From: Thermanaerovibrio velox DSM 12556
GTDB taxonomy: Bacteria; Synergistota; Synergistia; Synergistales; Synergistaceae
Length of the DNA stretch: 64,000 nucleotides
Direction of reading: 5' to 3'
NCBI RefSeq assembly: GCF_000237825.1
Contig: NZ_CM001377.1
Span: forward strand, 744,001-808,000
The notes beneath the pieces are model-generated. The model worked only from the letters and a program-made list of their open reading frames with translations, did no database searches and had not been told where the DNA came from. This document shows, piece by piece, positions 36,573 through 50,886 of this stretch; position 1 is the first letter of the stretch; each line of letters opens with the position of its first letter. The translations under genes and the position numbers were made by a program.

Positions 36573-38838
36573 TTAATCGCTGATGTTGTACTTTTTTAGC
36601 AGGTTTTCATATTTCTTCTCCACTTCGCTGGATGGACTTGGGTCCGCCTTGTAGGGGTTGAATGACGGGTTTGGAGCTGGCGCAGCTGTTCCCTGGGGCT
36701 TTTGGGTCTTTGTTGGAACGGCAACCGGGTTAGGCGTGCTGTTAGAGGGGTTTGATGCGGCAGGGGACGATCCGCCGTACCTCATGGAGTATTTGGAGAC
36801 GGTGTAATCGTCGTCCATGGGGGACAGGAGCAGTTGAGGTGCATTGGGGTCAGCGTTGGCAGCGCTTAGGCTGGCACCATGCATGGGGCATAGGGCGGTT
36901 GGTGCTTGTCCGGATTTGACGGCCAGGTAAGAGGATGGGCAGGAGGGGGTGGCCAGGAACCCCGTTTTTCTGCACAGTTTAATGAATTCCACGTTAACGT
37001 CCGAGGGAATTTGAAATCTTTGGGGCAGTTTTCTAACCTTAACGACCCCTTGAACGAATTCCCTCCATATTGGGGCTGCGATCTTACCGCCGGTGGCCTT
37101 GGGACCGAGGGATTTGTGGTTATCGTTGCCGGCGTAGACCACTGCTACGAGGCCTGGGACTCCTCCTACGAACCACGCGTCTCCCCAATCGTTGGTGGTG
37201 CCTGTTTTCCCGAACACCTGATAGCCTGCTACTGACGCGGACTTTCCAGTGCCCCACAGAACTACCTGTTCCAGCAGAGTTCTCATCTCCAGTGCCGATT
37301 CCGGGGATATAGCCCTTTCCAGCTGTGGCCCGTTTTTCTCCAGCACCTCTCCGGAGGGAGTTCGTATCTCCTTTATGGCGAAGGGGGTTATCCGGTAGCC
37401 GCCGTTGGCAAAGCAAGAGAAAGCGGAGGCCATCTCAAGGGGGGTGACGCTGGTTGATCCAAGGGCGATGGATAGGTCATCGGGCAGGTAGGGGGATGTT
37501 ATGCCCATTGCCCTTGCGGTGTCCTTTATGGCCTTTATTCCCACCACCTGGGCAAGCCTTACCGCTGGGGTGTTAAGGGACCTCGTCAGTGCGTCGATTA
37601 TGGAGACCTCGCCGTCGTAGCCTCCGTCATAGTTTTTAGGAGCCCATCCGTTAGGGAAGGAGAGGGGGGCGATCCAGCAGGTGATCCACGGGTCTGTAGC
37701 CCGCCTCCATGGCGGTGGCGTAGACTATTGGTTTGAAAGCGGATCCCGGCTGTCTGAAGGCCTGTACCGCCCTGTTGAACTTGCTCTTATCGAAGTTATG
37801 CCCCCCCACCATGGCGAGTATTTCGCCGGTGTCGGGGTTTAGGGCCACCAAGGCCCCCTCGGTCTTCAAATGGGCGAAGGCCTTCTCAGCCAACCGCTGT
37901 ATGTCCAGATCCAGGGTGGTTTGGATGGTGAGTCCCCCCCTGTATATGGTCCCGGTTCCGTAGGTGGGGAGCAGGTTTTTGAATAGGATGTAGGAGACGA
38001 AGTAAGGGGCTTCCTGCTGGAACTTAGCTGGTGACCTGCGCCCTATGAGACGTAGGGGGGTGGACTCTGCGGCCTTGTGTTGTTCTGCGGTTATCCATCC
38101 GAGCTCCAGCATGCGGTTTAAAACGTACCTTTGGCGCACCTTGGAGGCGGATGGGTTTTTAAGTGGGGAGTAGTACTCCGGAGCGGCGATGAGTCCCGCC
38201 AGCGCTGACGCTTCCGATAGGGTGAGATCTGATGGGGACTTGCCGAAGTATACCTGGGCGGCGGAGCCGATCCCGTATGTGCCATGCCCCATGTAAATTG
38301 TGTTTACGTACATCTCAAGGATCTGGTCTTTCGTGTAAACCCTTTCTAGCCGCAGGGACAGGACCGCTTCCTTTATCTTTCTGGAGAGTTTTTTCTCGTG
38401 GGAGAGGAACATGTTTCTGGCGAGCTGCTGGGTTATGGTGCTTCCCCCCTGCCTTGCCTTTTTATGCAGGAGGTCCACCAGGACTGCCCGGACTATGCCG
38501 GACAGACTCAGCCCCTGGTGCTCGTAAAACTCGCTGTCCTCCGCGGCGAGCACGGCCTTGATGAACCAAGGGGAAACCCTATCCAGGGGGACGATGGTCC
38601 TGTCCTCCTCGTAGAGTTTGGCTATGACCCTGCCGTTTCTGTCTAGGATGGTGCTGGCCTGGCTAGGTTGCTTGGATAGGATTTCCTCGGTGGTTGGCAG
38701 TTGAGAGGAGACCTCTCGAAGGAAGAACGTCAGCCCCACTGAGGCAGCCGCGGCCCCCAAAAGGGCCAACAGGAGAAGCGTTGACAGGAGGAACTTCACT
38801 ACGCCTCCTTGTCTTTTTGCGGTAAGGGATATCTTCAT
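36573..38838 (-). CDS. mrcA: class A penicillin-binding protein (PBP1A-like), interrupted by a +1 frameshift
   Basis: Bifunctional peptidoglycan synthase. After a membrane anchor (residues 15-40) comes the GT51 glycosyltransferase with catalytic Glu100 in AAEDSEFYEHQG and the block ARQGGSTITQQLARN. The transpeptidase has PGSAFKP (Ser366), SLNTPA and FGKTGTTNDWGDAWFVGG. The frame breaks between 37651 and 37690; dropping one C (minus strand) from the G6 run at 37664-37669 restores DRPLSFPNGWAPKNYDGG and 754 residues. The C-terminal tail is Pro/Asn/Ala-rich. ATG start with AAGGAGG upstream. Confidence 0.94.
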
Positions 38839-38925
38839 GGCGCCTCCTTATCGATAGCAAAAAGGTCTTTATAGGTATGGGTGATTATAGCACCTTGGGG
38901 GTAGAAAAATTTTTGCCTGGGGGGG

Positions 38926-38954
38926 TTGTGCGATCTGGGAAGTCGTGATAAACT
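38926..38954 (+). promoter_or_regulatory. possible rRNA operon promoter
   Basis: TTGTGC, 17 bases, TAAACT lies about 80 bases before the 16S 5' end, with a 6-pair hairpin (GTCGCC/GGCGAC at 38962-38976) in the leader. The match is partial. Confidence 0.4.
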
Positions 38955-38997
38955 ACCCCCTGTCGCCGATGGCGACCGGCACCATGCCAACTGAATA

Positions 38998-40602
<1,605 letters not shown>

Positions 40603-40607
40603 TCAGT

Positions 40608-40684
<77 letters not shown>

Positions 40685-40693
40685 GTTTTAGTT

Positions 40694-40768
40694 GGGGATG
40701 TAGCTCAGTGGGAGAGCGCCTGCCTTGCACGCAGGAAGTCGGCGGTTCGAATCCGCTCATCTCCACCA
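40694..40768 (+). tRNA. tRNA-Ala (TGC anticodon)
   Basis: Acceptor GGGGATG pairs with CATCTCC, anticodon loop CTTGCAC, T arm GCGGTTCGAATCCGC, encoded CCA. In the 16S-23S spacer. Confidence 0.97.
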
Positions 40769-40811
40769 TTTTTATGCCTTGGACAATGACAAAGGCCCTT
40801 TTTGGGGTTAT

Positions 40812-43813
<3,002 letters not shown>

Positions 43814-43837
43814 GTAACCCAAAGGGTTGCACAAGAT

Positions 43838-43953
43838 TTCCGGTGGCCATAGCGGAGGGGAAACACCCGGTTCCATGCCGAACCCGGCAGTTAAGACCTC
43901 CAGCGCCGATGGTACTGCGGGGGGTACCCGTGGGAGAGTAGGTCGCCGCCGGT
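43838..43953 (+). rRNA. 5S ribosomal RNA
   Basis: Terminal helix CCGGTGGC / GCCGCCGG, CCCGGTTCCATGCCGAACC in loop C and GGGAGAGTAGGTCGCCGCC at the 3' end. About 116 bases; ends estimated. Confidence 0.95.
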
Positions 43954-43965
43954 CCTTTCTTAAAA

Positions 43966-44002
43966 CGGCCTTCCTGACAAACAGGAAGGCCGTGGTTTTT
44001 TT
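43966..44002 (+). terminator. terminator of the rRNA operon
   Basis: CGGCCTTCCTG-ACAAA-CAGGAAGGCCG, an 11-pair perfect stem, then GTGG and seven T. Confidence 0.95.
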
Positions 44003-44503
44003 CCCCGCCCAAGAACATACCAATGCCCCCTTATATACAAATGCCCGCAGAACAAACCCCAAGGCCATCACAAAACCCCTCTCACCGAAAGGACAAGAGG
44101 CGAGGTCATGTAGATCTAAAAATCCGCACCAGCACATCCAGCTAACTTAGATTGTTCAACAGGCCTGACTTCCCTTATTCGACAACCCCTGGCTGGGCCT
44201 ACCATGATCAACATGACCAACAGCACGTCACAGCAACACCACCATACTCCTTCTATTTATAAAAACATAGCACCGCTAATGCCAGCTAGACTCAATAGAA
44301 GGGAATAATCTTATTGGCTTTTTAACTCAAAGTGGGGCTTGTGGCGTGTTGACAAGGAATTATGTTACGAGAATAAATTTTAATTTTAAGGTGTGCAGCG
44401 CGTGGATGTATAATATAACACCCTATATATAAGCGGTGGGGTTAGTGGTATAATAAGCTGCAATTAGTATCATGGTTTCTTATATCTTCTGGAGGGGTGC
44501 TGA
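44003..44503. other. AT-richer intergenic region between the rRNA operon and the pilus locus
   Basis: About 500 bases without a credible gene. The first 300 bases show nothing clear; a long minus-strand open frame overlapping here also runs through 5S and 23S and is rejected. The last 160 bases are AT-rich, with a TTGACA promoter and two further perfect TATAAT hexamers (44409 and 44449) without good -35 partners. Confidence 0.6.
44349..44377 (+). promoter_or_regulatory. promoter of the type IV pilus locus
   Basis: Perfect TTGACA, 17 bases, AATAAA, about 125 bases before pilB. Alternative -10 hexamers TATAAT at 44409 and 44449 may mark further start sites. Confidence 0.5.
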
Positions 44504-46178
44504 ATGGCGGATACCAAGCACATGCGGCTGGGAGACATCTTGATACAGGCCGGCGTTTTGACCGAGAGCACTTTGAACGCAGCCCTTAAGGAGCAGAAGG
44601 TAAGCTCCATGCGGCTTGGTGAAATATTAGTTAAAAATAGGCTGGGTCTCGGAGAAGCATTTGGCGGAGGCCCTGAGCCGGCAGCTGAAGGTCCCCTTGG
44701 TATCTCTTGCTAGGTACAAGCCCACCCCTGAGGTATTGAAGGTTGTCCCCGAGAGCATGGCAAGGCGCTTAGAGGTTGTGCCCTTGAGCTTGTTGGACAA
44801 TGGCAAGCTTCTTGTGGCCACTGCGGATCCCCTCAATGTCGTGGCCCTAGATGAGCTCAAGATGGTTACGGGCCGGGAGATAGAGCTCAGCATAGCTATG
44901 GTGTCCGAGATAAGGCGGGCATTTGAGCAGTTTTACCGGGTTCACACCACGTTGGAGGAAGCCATGGTAGAGGTTATGGAGGATAAGCCGGCGGACTCGT
45001 CTTTGAACCTGGTTGACGTTGGGGTGGATGATGCGCCGGTTGTGAAGCTGGTCAACTCCATAATGGAGGAGGCTGTCAAGGAGGGCACTTCCGACATTCA
45101 CATAGAGGTCTTTGAAAGGGGTGCCAGGGTTAGGTACAGGATAGACGGAGCTTTGTTCGATTCCCTTGAGTATCCCAAGAACCTGCATCCCGCGGTTTGC
45201 TCCAGGATAAAGATCATGAGCGGCATGGACATATCGGAGCGCCGCAGGCCTCAGGACGGAAGAATCCTCTTGAAGGTGGGGAACAAGAGGGTTGACCTTC
45301 GTGTCTCCTCCTTGCCGTCCATATTCGGAGAGAAGATAGTCATGCGTCTTTTGGACCAGGACAAGGCAATGGTTGGCTTGGAAAGGTTAGGGTTCAGCCC
45401 CGATGAGAGGGCCCTCCTGGAAGATATGGCCTCCCTCCCCTACGGTATCATACTTGTTACGGGCCCCACGGGAAGCGGTAAGTCTACCACCCTTTATTCC
45501 CTTCTTGAGGTCATGAACACCCCGGACGTCAACATAATCACCGTGGAGGACCCGGTGGAATATACAATGCCTGGTATTACCCAGGTTCAGGTGAACGAGA
45601 AGGCGGGGCTTACGTTTAGCGAGACCCTGCGATCAATACTCCGGCAGGACCCTGACAAGATAATGATAGGAGAGATCAGAGACCAGGAGACCGCTCAGCT
45701 GGCCATAAGGGCTGCTTTGACTGGGCACCTGGTTCTATCAACCCTGCACACCAACGATGCTCCTAGCGCCGTGGCCAGGCTTTTAGACATGGGGATACAG
45801 CCTTTTATGGTCTCCTCCGCAGTGGTTGGTGTGGTGGCTCAAAGGCTCGCCAGGAGGCTGTGCAGCTCCTGCAAGAAGGAGATGCAACTGCCCGATGCGG
45901 TGGCGAGATCCCTTGACCTGCCCCCCGGCACCAGGGTTTTCGCCCCGGTGGGGTGTGATGATTGCAGGAACACCGGCTACAAGGGGCGTACCGCCCTTTT
46001 CGAGATACTCTTGGTGGATGAGGAGATAAAGCGGGCCATTGCGGAGGGAGCTCCAGTCTATGAGATCCGAAAGTTAGCCATATCAAAGGGCATGACAACT
46101 TTAAGAAAGGCTGGAATTAAAAAGGTCTTAGATGGTATAACTAGTGTTGAAGAGATGATGTCCGAAACCATGCAGTAA
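44504..46178 (+). CDS. pilB: type IV pilus assembly ATPase PilB, interrupted by a +1 frameshift
   Basis: Hexameric ATPase that drives pilus extension. The N-terminal MshEN/T2SSE-N domain starts in one frame (HMRLGDILIQAGVLTESTLN, RLGEILV) and continues in another (LAEALSRQLKVPLVSLARY). Dropping one A from the A5 run at 44633-44637 gives RLGEILVKIGWVSEKHLAEA, the usual repeat, and 557 residues. The core has Walker A GPTGSGKSTT near 320, the Asp box, the Walker B/His boxes (IMIGEIRDQETAQLAIRAALTGHLVLSTLHTND) and a zinc-binding CSSCKKE...CDDC motif. GGAGGGG precedes the ATG. Confidence 0.94.
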
Positions 46179-46204
46179 ACTTTGATCTTCTTTGGAGGTG
46201 TAGC

Positions 46205-47290
46205 ATGTCGGTTCCGTCATTGAAGGTTCTTCTGTATGAAATGGTAAAGAGGAAGGCCAGTGACCTTCACATAAGTTCCTCCACCCCCCCCATGTTGAGG
46301 GTGGATGGGACGTTGATCCCCTTTGACCTGCCGGACCTTACTCCCAACGACGTAATGGAATATCTGGGGGATCTTTTGCCCCCCGGCAGGCATGAGGAGT
46401 TCATTCAGAAGAGGGAGTTGGACTTCAGCTTCACCATGGTATCGTTGGATACAATGCCCCGGTTTCGTGTGAACTGTTTCTTTGAGAAGGGGAACCCTGC
46501 CATAGCCATCCGTTCGATCTCCACGGACATAAGGACCATGGAGCAGCTAAAGCTCCCGAGGGAGATGGTGCAGGTGGCGGAGAAGATGCGGGGTCTTTTC
46601 CTGGTTACGGGGCCCACCGGGTCTGGTAAGAGCACCACGTTGGCGGCGTTGATCCAGCAGATAAACATGAACAGGTCTTGTCACATAGTTACGGTGGAGG
46701 ACCCCATAGAGTATGTCTTTAGATCTGAGAGGGCGATGATACATCAGCGGGAGGTTGGGGACGATACCATGTCCTTCTCCGAGGCGTTGCGTCGTGTTCT
46801 GCGTCAGGACCCGGATGTGATAATGATCGGAGAGATGCGGGACCTGGAGACTATCTCGGCGGCCATAACCGCGGCGGAGACGGGGCACCTGGTGCTTGCC
46901 ACCTTGCACACCCCTGACGCGGCCCAGACGGTGGATCGAATTGTGGACGTCTTCCCTCCTTATCAGCAGCAGCAGGTGAGGCTGCAGTTGGCCAACATAC
47001 TAATAGGCATATGTTCCCAGCAGCTCATACCCTTGGACGGAGGGGGCAGAGTGGTGGCCACCGAGCTTCTTTGGGCTACACCGGGCGTGAGGAACTGCAT
47101 AAGGGAGGGCAAGACATCTCAGATCAAGAGCATGATGCAGACCGGAAGCTCCATTGGTATGCACTCCATGGATCAGGACCTGGTAAGGCTCTATCGGGAG
47201 GGTATCCTATCCAGGGAGGCGGTGGAGCAGTACTGCTTTGACACCAAGGAGGTGGAGCACCTGCTTGGTGGGGCAGTGTTGATGCGATGA
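46205..47290 (+). CDS. pilT: type IV pilus retraction ATPase PilT
   Basis: Disassembles the pilus and powers twitching. RKASDLHISSSTPPMLRVDG near the start, Walker A GPTGSGKSTTLAAL near 135 and MIGEMRDLETISAAITAAETGHLVLATLHT near 207 are typical of PilT, as is the short length of 361. It lacks the CxxC zinc loop of PilB. TTTGGAGG precedes the ATG; 26 bases separate it from pilB. Confidence 0.95.
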   Translation: MSVPSLKVLLYEMVKRKASDLHISSSTPPMLRVDGTLIPFDLPDLTPNDVMEYLGDLLPPGRHEEFIQKRELDFSFTMVSLDTMPRFRVNCFFEKGNPAIAIRSISTDIRTMEQLKLPREMVQVAEKMRGLFLVTGPTGSGKSTTLAALIQQINMNRSCHIVTVEDPIEYVFRSERAMIHQREVGDDTMSFSEALRRVLRQDPDVIMIGEMRDLETISAAITAAETGHLVLATLHTPDAAQTVDRIVDVFPPYQQQQVRLQLANILIGICSQQLIPLDGGGRVVATELLWATPGVRNCIREGKTSQIKSMMQTGSSIGMHSMDQDLVRLYREGILSREAVEQYCFDTKEVEHLLGGAVLMR

Positions 47291-47302
47291 AAAAATGATT
47301 CC

Positions 47303-47331
47303 TTGACTTTTGTTTTCTGGGTTGTTAAAAT
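47303..47331 (+). promoter_or_regulatory. internal promoter in front of pilC
   Basis: TTGACT, 17 bases, TAAAAT in the 80-base gap between pilT and pilC. It would give pilC and the pilin gene a separate, possibly stronger transcript. Confidence 0.65.
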
Positions 47332-47370
47332 AAGGCTAATCATAGCCGGACTAGGCAGGGGGCACAGGAC

Positions 47371-48579
47371 TTGAAGTTCGAGTACCGAGCTAGGAGCGCC
47401 GAGGGGGTTCAGTCAGGGGTCTTGGAGGCGGGCTCCAGGGAGGCTGCGCTCTCTCTCATGAAGGGGAGGGGTTGGGTGCCCCTGGAGTTGAAAGAGGTGC
47501 CGGAGGAGGGGAGCAGGCCTTTTGGAGGGTTTTCGTTTCTCCAGCCCAAGGTTAAACTCAAGGACCTTGCGGTGGCCTTCCGGCAGCTTTCCACCATGAT
47601 ATCCGCCGGGATAACCGTAGCGGGGGCTCTTAACATAATCAAGGAACAGGTGCACAGCAGGGCGCTTTCCTCCGCCTTTGAGACGGTATCCAGGGGGGTT
47701 ATGGGTGGGCGCGGGTTAGCGGACGCCATGAGCGCGGATAAGGCCTTCTCACCTTTGGTGATCTCTCTCATAAGGGCTGGGGAAGAGGGCGGCGTCCTGG
47801 ATCTCAGCCTCCAGCGATTGGCCACGTTGCTTGAGAAGCAGGAGGCGTTGCGGAAGAAGATATCCTCTGCGTTGGTTTATCCCATGGTGGTCTTGTCCAT
47901 CTGTGTGATGGTGATGGGGATATTGGTGTTCGTGGTTATTCCGCGGTTTTCCCAGGTCTTTACGCAGATGGGGATAGAGCTTCCGCTGGTGACCCGGTTG
48001 GTGTTTGCCTTCGCCCTTGGGGCCCGGGACAATGGGTTTCTCATAGTTTTGATTTTGGCTGTTTTAGCGGTTTTGGTGATGTTGTTGAAGCGGATCCCCG
48101 CCTTCAAGGCCAAGTGGGATCGAGTGAAGCTTCGGATTCCCCTGATAGGGGATGTTATATACAAGGGGATAATGGCCCGAAGCTTTAGAACCCTTGGCAC
48201 TTTGGTGTCCTCTGGGGTGCCGATTCTGAGGTGCCTGGACATGGCTGCGGGGGTGGCTAACAACCACTTTGTAGGAGGAGCTTTCCAAAAGCTTAAGGAA
48301 GGAGCTGAAAAGGGTGTGCCGCTCAACATAGTGGCCAAGAGGGAGGCCCTCTTTCCCCCTATGGTGTGCCACATGGTGGCCATAGGGGAGGAGACCGGCA
48401 AGCTGGAGGAGATGCTGGAGAAGGTGGCGGACTGGTACGACATGGAGCTGGAGGAGAAGGTCAAGGCCCTCACCTCTGCGCTGGAGCCGATGTTGATACT
48501 GTTCGTCGGGGGAGTGGTGGCGGTGGTCGCCATGTCCATATTCTTCCCCATAATAAGCGCCATCCAAAGCCTCATGTAG
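47371..48579 (+). CDS. pilC: type IV pilus inner-membrane platform protein PilC
   Basis: GspF/PilC family. FEYRARSAEGVQSGVLEAGS is the N-terminal family start; two T2SSF domains follow (about 70-190 and 270-395), each ending in membrane helices (VYPMVVLSICVMVMGILVFVV near 170, and the C-terminal PMLILFVGGVVAVVAMSIFF). 402 residues is normal. The start is TTG at 47371 (MKFEYRA). It anchors PilB and PilT at the inner membrane. Confidence 0.95.
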   Translation: MKFEYRARSAEGVQSGVLEAGSREAALSLMKGRGWVPLELKEVPEEGSRPFGGFSFLQPKVKLKDLAVAFRQLSTMISAGITVAGALNIIKEQVHSRALSSAFETVSRGVMGGRGLADAMSADKAFSPLVISLIRAGEEGGVLDLSLQRLATLLEKQEALRKKISSALVYPMVVLSICVMVMGILVFVVIPRFSQVFTQMGIELPLVTRLVFAFALGARDNGFLIVLILAVLAVLVMLLKRIPAFKAKWDRVKLRIPLIGDVIYKGIMARSFRTLGTLVSSGVPILRCLDMAAGVANNHFVGGAFQKLKEGAEKGVPLNIVAKREALFPPMVCHMVAIGEETGKLEEMLEKVADWYDMELEEKVKALTSALEPMLILFVGGVVAVVAMSIFFPIISAIQSLM

Positions 48580-48605
48580 GGGCTTAAAAAAAGGAGGAGA
48601 TGTAG

Positions 48606-49067
48606 ATGAAGCAGATGTGGATGAGGTTGTTGGGCAAGAGGCGGAAGGGTTTTACGTTGGTGGAGCTCCTGATCGTCATCATCATCATCGGTATACTTGC
48701 GGGGGCTATGTTGCTGGTGGCGGGCAGCGGCACTGACAAGGCGGAGGCCACTAGGATCGTAAGCGACCTGAGGACCGTTAAGAGCGCCGCCATGATGTAC
48801 TATGCGGATAACGGCAGTTGGACCACGGACCTCAGTCGGCTTAAGTCCTACATGGGAAGCTCTGGCGTGGATACCTCCCAGTTTAAGATGCTCGCTGCTA
48901 GCAACGATTACTACATTGGCCGCAACGTGACCAGCTATGGTAACGGTGTTAAGGCCAAGCTGAAGGATATGGCAACCAAGGACAAGAACCTCTTTGGCGG
49001 TACCGACAGCGCTGTTAATACCACAGCTTACAACAACGAGAACTGGATTTACATGCAGGTTCGCTAA
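48606..49067 (+). CDS. pilA: type IV prepilin, probable major pilin
   Basis: 153-residue prepilin: a short basic leader ending KRRKG, then FTLVELLIVIIIIGILAGAM, the class III methylation and cleavage signature with Glu5. The body is typical of pilins, with KSAAMMYYADNGSW. No disulfide pair at the C-terminus. It directly follows pilC, 26 bases after its stop, with AAAGGAGGAG before the ATG. It is the only full-length pilin in the locus, so probably the major subunit. Confidence 0.9.
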   Translation: MKQMWMRLLGKRRKGFTLVELLIVIIIIGILAGAMLLVAGSGTDKAEATRIVSDLRTVKSAAMMYYADNGSWTTDLSRLKSYMGSSGVDTSQFKMLAASNDYYIGRNVTSYGNGVKAKLKDMATKDKNLFGGTDSAVNTTAYNNENWIYMQVR

Positions 49068-49084
49068 GTCCTGGGGGTGTTGAC

Positions 49085-49426
49085 GTGAGACGGGGTTTCT
49101 CCTTGGTGGAGGCTCTCATATCGCTGGTCATCCTGGCGGTGGTGTTGCTGGTCTTAGGGGCTTCCATAATGATGTCCCACGCCATGGCCATGCGAACCTC
49201 TCAGCAGGAGAATGCCCTGTGGCTCGCGGGAGAGGCTTTGGATGCGCTGGAGCGGGGGGGTCTCCCCCCCTCCAGTATTCATCCTTACAGCCTCTCCTGT
49301 TCGTCTCAGGATGTGTCGGGCGATAGGGTTCTGGTGGTGGTGGTTAGTTGGGATTCTGCCTCCGGTGCTCGGTCTTTGAGGTTTGAGAGGGTGGTGCCCA
49401 GTGATCCGGCCCTTAAGGTCAACTAG
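49085..49426 (+). CDS. minor prepilin, PilV-like
   Basis: 113 residues beginning MRRG, then FSLVEALISLVILAVVLLVL, a prepilin signature with Glu5 and hydrophobic helix. The rest is a small beta-rich pseudopilin body. The GTG start (49085) has GGGGGTG upstream. It is the first of three consecutive minor prepilins, in the position of PilV or GspI. Assignment beyond that is inference. Confidence 0.8.
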   Translation: MRRGFSLVEALISLVILAVVLLVLGASIMMSHAMAMRTSQQENALWLAGEALDALERGGLPPSSIHPYSLSCSSQDVSGDRVLVVVVSWDSASGARSLRFERVVPSDPALKVN

Positions 49427-50255
49427 CCGGGCTTTCTCCCTTGCGGAGGTCCTGATGGCCCTCCTGGTGGGGGCGATAGCTCTGGTGGGTTCGGTTGCCA
49501 TGTTTTGGCTTTATATATCTCATTACGAGAGGATAGAGTTTTCGTCCAGGGCAAGGATGAGAGCGGAGGAGGCGGTGGCGGTCCTTCAGGACTGGGTGTT
49601 GAACGCTGCGGTTGGGGTTTCCGCGGATAAACCTTCAAAAGCCTTCCCGGGGGTTTCGACGCTTGGCTCGTGGAACGATTTGGTGGAGGTAGTTGACTCC
49701 TCGAGGAAGCTTCGGTTGGTTTATGGGGTTCCAAGCGGCATAACTGTGATATCCGTGGATCGGCCGTCGGTTCCGCCGGGTGAAGTTGTTAAAATTGAAG
49801 TGACTGATCCACTGCCGGCAGACCTTTATGCCGTTTCCCCCGCTACCCTCAAGGGGTGGCTTGTTTTTCCCTCCGGCAACCTTCCTCTTCGCATAGACTC
49901 GGTTAGCGGGAAGACCTTGTCTCTTTCAAATCCCCACTCTGAGGACGTGTTTGTGGTTCCATTTGATGAGGTGTTCTATCCCAGGGCTTTGGTGGCAGAG
50001 CAGAAAGACGGTCAGCTGTACGTGGAAGACGTGTCCTTGGGGGCGCCTCAGCCTAGGACGGGGGTTGGGTATGCGGACATCCGGTTCCTTCTCTCTCAGG
50101 GGGTGCTCACTTTGCACGTTTTAAGCCGTGGTGATGGCCCCGGTAGGGGTTTGCCGTCCACCTGGCCGTCTTCTTTTGGAACTTCTATTTCTTCCGACGA
50201 CCAAAAGGGGTATTTGATGCACGTCAGAACCTCTTGGAGGCTGAGAAACCGATGA
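49401..50255 (+). CDS. minor prepilin, PilW-like
   Basis: Leader RPLRSTSRA then FSLAEVLMALLVGAIALVG, a prepilin signature with Glu5. The long body (about 284 residues) suits PilW or GspJ. I chose GTG 49401, 6 bases after GAGAGGGTGG; it overlaps the PilV-like gene by 26 bases. The TTG at 49383 would extend the leader by six residues. Confidence 0.75.
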   Translation: MIRPLRSTSRAFSLAEVLMALLVGAIALVGSVAMFWLYISHYERIEFSSRARMRAEEAVAVLQDWVLNAAVGVSADKPSKAFPGVSTLGSWNDLVEVVDSSRKLRLVYGVPSGITVISVDRPSVPPGEVVKIEVTDPLPADLYAVSPATLKGWLVFPSGNLPLRIDSVSGKTLSLSNPHSEDVFVVPFDEVFYPRALVAEQKDGQLYVEDVSLGAPQPRTGVGYADIRFLLSQGVLTLHVLSRGDGPGRGLPSTWPSSFGTSISSDDQKGYLMHVRTSWRLRNR

Positions 50256-50881
50256 GAAGGTCCGGATTTGCGTTGCCCACGGTCTTGGTTATCATGGTGG
50301 CTGGATTGGGTCTTGTGACCACCGCCTTCTTTTTGGCTAATAACCTGTTCTCTACCACTCAGAGTGTGGTTCAGCAGAAAAAGCTCTATATATCTGCCCA
50401 GTCAGGGATCAGCGCCGCAGAAGCGTGGCTTTTGGCAAACACCACCGATAAATCGTTCCCGGATTACGACCTAGCGGCGGATCTTTCTGCGTCTGGTGTT
50501 GTCTCGTCCAAGACGATAAAGGGAATCAGCGTGCCCTTCGGCAATTTGGTTGCGGTTGCCTCTGGGGACCAAGGTGTTTTTCGTTTTGAGCAGCAAGGCA
50601 CCACAGTGACCACCTTTATATACAGGGTTGACTATCCAAACGTGCCGTCCTACACGACGGGGATCCCCCCGAGGCTTGGCGTGCTGGTATATGCTATGAC
50701 CGCTGATGTTACCCTGGAGCCTACCATGCCGGGTTCCTCTGGTGGTGTGGGTTCCGTTGGAGATGCTGGGAAGTTTAGGCCACCTACCTATGTCATAAGG
50801 AGTACCGCTAAGAGGTCTGGTTTTGCCCTGGGGGAGGATAGGGTCATGACAGTAGAGGAAGGCATAATAGGCAGGGAGTGA
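50252..50881 (+). CDS. minor prepilin, PilX-like
   Basis: Starts MRRSG then FALPTVLVIMVAGLGLVTTA, like PilX, in which Glu5 of the helix is not kept. AAEAWLLANTT near residue 50 resembles the SGISAAEAGL block of PilX proteins. 209 residues. ATG at 50252 overlaps the PilW-like stop by 4 bases; TTGGAGG lies about 12 bases upstream. Followed at once by the PilY1-like gene, the usual order. Confidence 0.8.
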   Translation: MRRSGFALPTVLVIMVAGLGLVTTAFFLANNLFSTTQSVVQQKKLYISAQSGISAAEAWLLANTTDKSFPDYDLAADLSASGVVSSKTIKGISVPFGNLVAVASGDQGVFRFEQQGTTVTTFIYRVDYPNVPSYTTGIPPRLGVLVYAMTADVTLEPTMPGSSGGVGSVGDAGKFRPPTYVIRSTAKRSGFALGEDRVMTVEEGIIGRE

Positions 50882-50886
50882 TGAGG

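Noticed and set aside
44003-44350. Possible CRISPR, attachment site or integrated element after the rRNA operon.
   Set aside because: No direct repeats, integrase or tRNA-end duplication is visible; the stretch looks like ordinary non-coding DNA.
44644-44646. Placing the pilB indel in the GGG run at 44644.
   Set aside because: It gives KNRLVSEKH, while removing an A from the A5 run gives KIGWVSEKH, which fits the family repeat much better.
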